NCBI GenBank assembly: GCA_029721515.1
Contig: CM056567.1
Location: 9,635,507-9,699,506 of the forward strand
Direction of reading: 5' to 3'
DNA: 64,000 nucleotides
Origin: Synanceia verrucosa
Taxonomy: Eukaryota; Chordata; Actinopteri; Perciformes; Synanceiidae
Shown here in pieces: positions 62,747-64,000 of the stretch (positions are counted from its first letter, which is position 1; the number at the start of each line of letters is the position of its first letter). Below the pieces are notes generated by a model. The model did not search any database, was not told where the DNA came from, and saw nothing but the letters and a program-made list of their open reading frames with translations. Made by a program: the position numbers and the translations under genes.

Positions 62747-63225
62747 ACTGTCAACTCAACCTCCTCTCGCTCCTTCAGCTGCGCCAAGAACTCAAGCAGC
62801 AGGATAACAGCGGAAGCTTCCATTTCAAAATAAAAGCAGCATCCTCTGTTGCTTTCAAGCTACTCTGAAATGCGTCAGTTTTAGTAACGTTTTTTTTTTG
62901 TTAATTAATTTGATGTCTTTATTAACTATAATATATTATTAGAATATGGATGAATGTGGTGGATTTGTCTTTTAGTTTAGCTTTTTTTTCTCTGGATTTC
63001 TTCCCTCACTAATTTGTTAAACCTTTTTTGGAAAATTATCCCATGTGACCATCTGTTGTTTTTTTTTATCCTATATTAGAAATTTGGAAAATATTAAGGG
63101 GAATTAACAGATAATTTGATACGTACACAGTATGTATACAACACTTCCAAGTTCAATGAGAGGGAGAGATGGATTTAACTGTGAAAACACTTTCCTTTAT
63201 TTACATAGGCCTCTTCATATTTGGA

Positions 63226-63261
<36 letters not shown>

Positions 63262-63295
63262 CTTTATTTATCCCCGAAGGGAAATTAAGTTGTCA
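63226..63295. repeat. (GATA)n microsatellite with LINE-like tail
   Basis: About nine GATA units run into ACTTTATTTATCCCCGAAGG and GGAAATTAAG, the same tail signature as at 20921 and 48903. The GATA run is probably the tail repeat of the retrotransposon. Confidence 0.75.
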
Positions 63296-63855
63296 CAGTA
63301 GTCTGGTGCAAATACAATAAGAAATGCAATAACACAAAATACTTAAGTAGAGAAAATAGGAATAAAAATAGATAAAATATGAATAAAAATATGAATAAAA
63401 TTACAAATACAAAGTGGGACAAGGCTTATAGAAAAGCACAAGTTAAATAAGCAAATAAACGAAGAAAGTGCAGTGGCGAGGTGATGGTACAATACTGATG
63501 GTATGATGGTAATGTAAATATATATATATGGAATATATAAATAAGTGATTAAATAGTTAATAAGGGCAGAGGAGTAAAACTCAGTATGTATAATAATTTT
63601 CATTTTACTATGGCAGAACACTTAAAACAAAGAATAGATCTGTGACAAGCAAACACCTGCATATTTCAGTATCAGTCCATAGAGTGACTGCTGGAATGGG
63701 TTTATACATGGGGTTCCTTGAAAATATAATGCAAAAAAAAAAAAAAACAGCGCTCTGTGAACGCTGCTTTTATTTTGAAGGCTAACGAGCATGTGTTCCG
63801 GTGTGGCTGCTGTTGGACGATAGCTCTGTCGTCACTGCCCATCCGTGCCATTCAT

Positions 63856-63869
63856 CTCTGACGTCAGAG
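63856..63869. promoter_or_regulatory. Full-site CRE in a 14-bp palindrome
   Basis: CTCTGACGTCAGAG is a perfect palindrome around the CREB/ATF full site TGACGTCA. It lies about 3.8 kb upstream of the snrk ATG on the right edge, so its target is unknown. Confidence 0.4.
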
Positions 63870-64000
63870 CTACGCTACGTGAGGAGGTCATTTATACCAT
63901 GATAATAAAGATAATGAAGTTGATCTCATTTATCTCCAGCAGACCAGTGTTCATGTCTGGGCCCTAATAATAAGTGAAAGATAAATATGTATTTTATAGG

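Larger units (their letters stand above)
60024..62830 (-). promoter_or_regulatory. snrk: snrk 5' UTR, first intron and probable promoter
   Basis: Upstream of the ATG, the minus strand reads TTTTCACCCACAG|ATCACAAG near 60162, a good acceptor for a non-coding first exon. GC-richer sequence at about 62520-62820 (for example CGCCAGTCCGTCCGGTCCC near 62590) may hold the first exon and promoter, with a GT microsatellite inside it. No coding frame is supported in between. Confidence 0.4.
62831..64000. other. Non-coding right edge of window
   Basis: AT-rich DNA with homopolymers, a GATA repeat with LINE-like tail, and a CpG-containing stretch near 63770-63890. No gene is supported. Confidence 0.45.

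Overview
The window is nuclear DNA of a ray-finned (teleost) fish. The evidence is split genes with GT-AG introns, compact spacing, abundant CA/GT microsatellites, teleost tRNA-derived SINEs with GGATGGA-type tails, and DNA-transposon remnants with recognisable target-site duplications. The exons join in frame into orthologs of well-known vertebrate genes.

Layout from left to right. 1-2581: first coding exon (RING plus first B-box) and part of intron 1 of trim71, minus strand, running off the left edge; its GC-rich promoter follows to about 3500. 3500-7640: intergenic DNA with two SINEs inserted in series. 7646-18271: topaz1, minus strand, rebuilt as 20 coding exons that join in frame to 1827 codons plus stop. 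About 18.3-18.5 kb: topaz1 promoter with an X-box-like and a perfect NRF1 site. 19832-19918: a mir-138 hairpin, minus strand, with a consensus CTCF motif beside it. 20-41 kb: a gene-poor stretch with no supported coding gene, holding a dense microsatellite cluster, a Tc1-like remnant, a SINE and a piggyBac-like MITE interrupted by a Harbinger-like MITE. 42024-44743: abhd5, plus strand, seven coding exons, 378 residues. 44.7-51.6 kb: intergenic. 51602-60023: snrk, minus strand, seven coding exons, 780 residues, with probable 5' UTR and promoter up to about 62.8 kb. 62.8-64 kb: non-coding with a GATA microsatellite and a LINE-like tail.

The order snrk - abhd5 - mir-138 - topaz1 matches human chromosome 3p (SNRK - ANO10 - ABHD5 - MIR138-1 - TOPAZ1), which supports calling the miRNA the mir-138-1 ortholog. 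Two differences stand out. ANO10 is absent from the interval between snrk and abhd5, and trim71 adjoins topaz1, whereas in human they are megabases apart. The genes do not form one pathway: trim71 is a stem-cell RNA-binding E3 ligase, topaz1 a germ-cell factor, abhd5 a lipolysis co-activator and snrk an AMPK-related kinase. The most interesting material is regulatory: a miRNA 1.6 kb upstream of topaz1 on the same strand, convergent CTCF-like motifs framing the gene-poor block, germline-type promoter motifs at topaz1, and microsatellites abutting splice sites of topaz1 and snrk.
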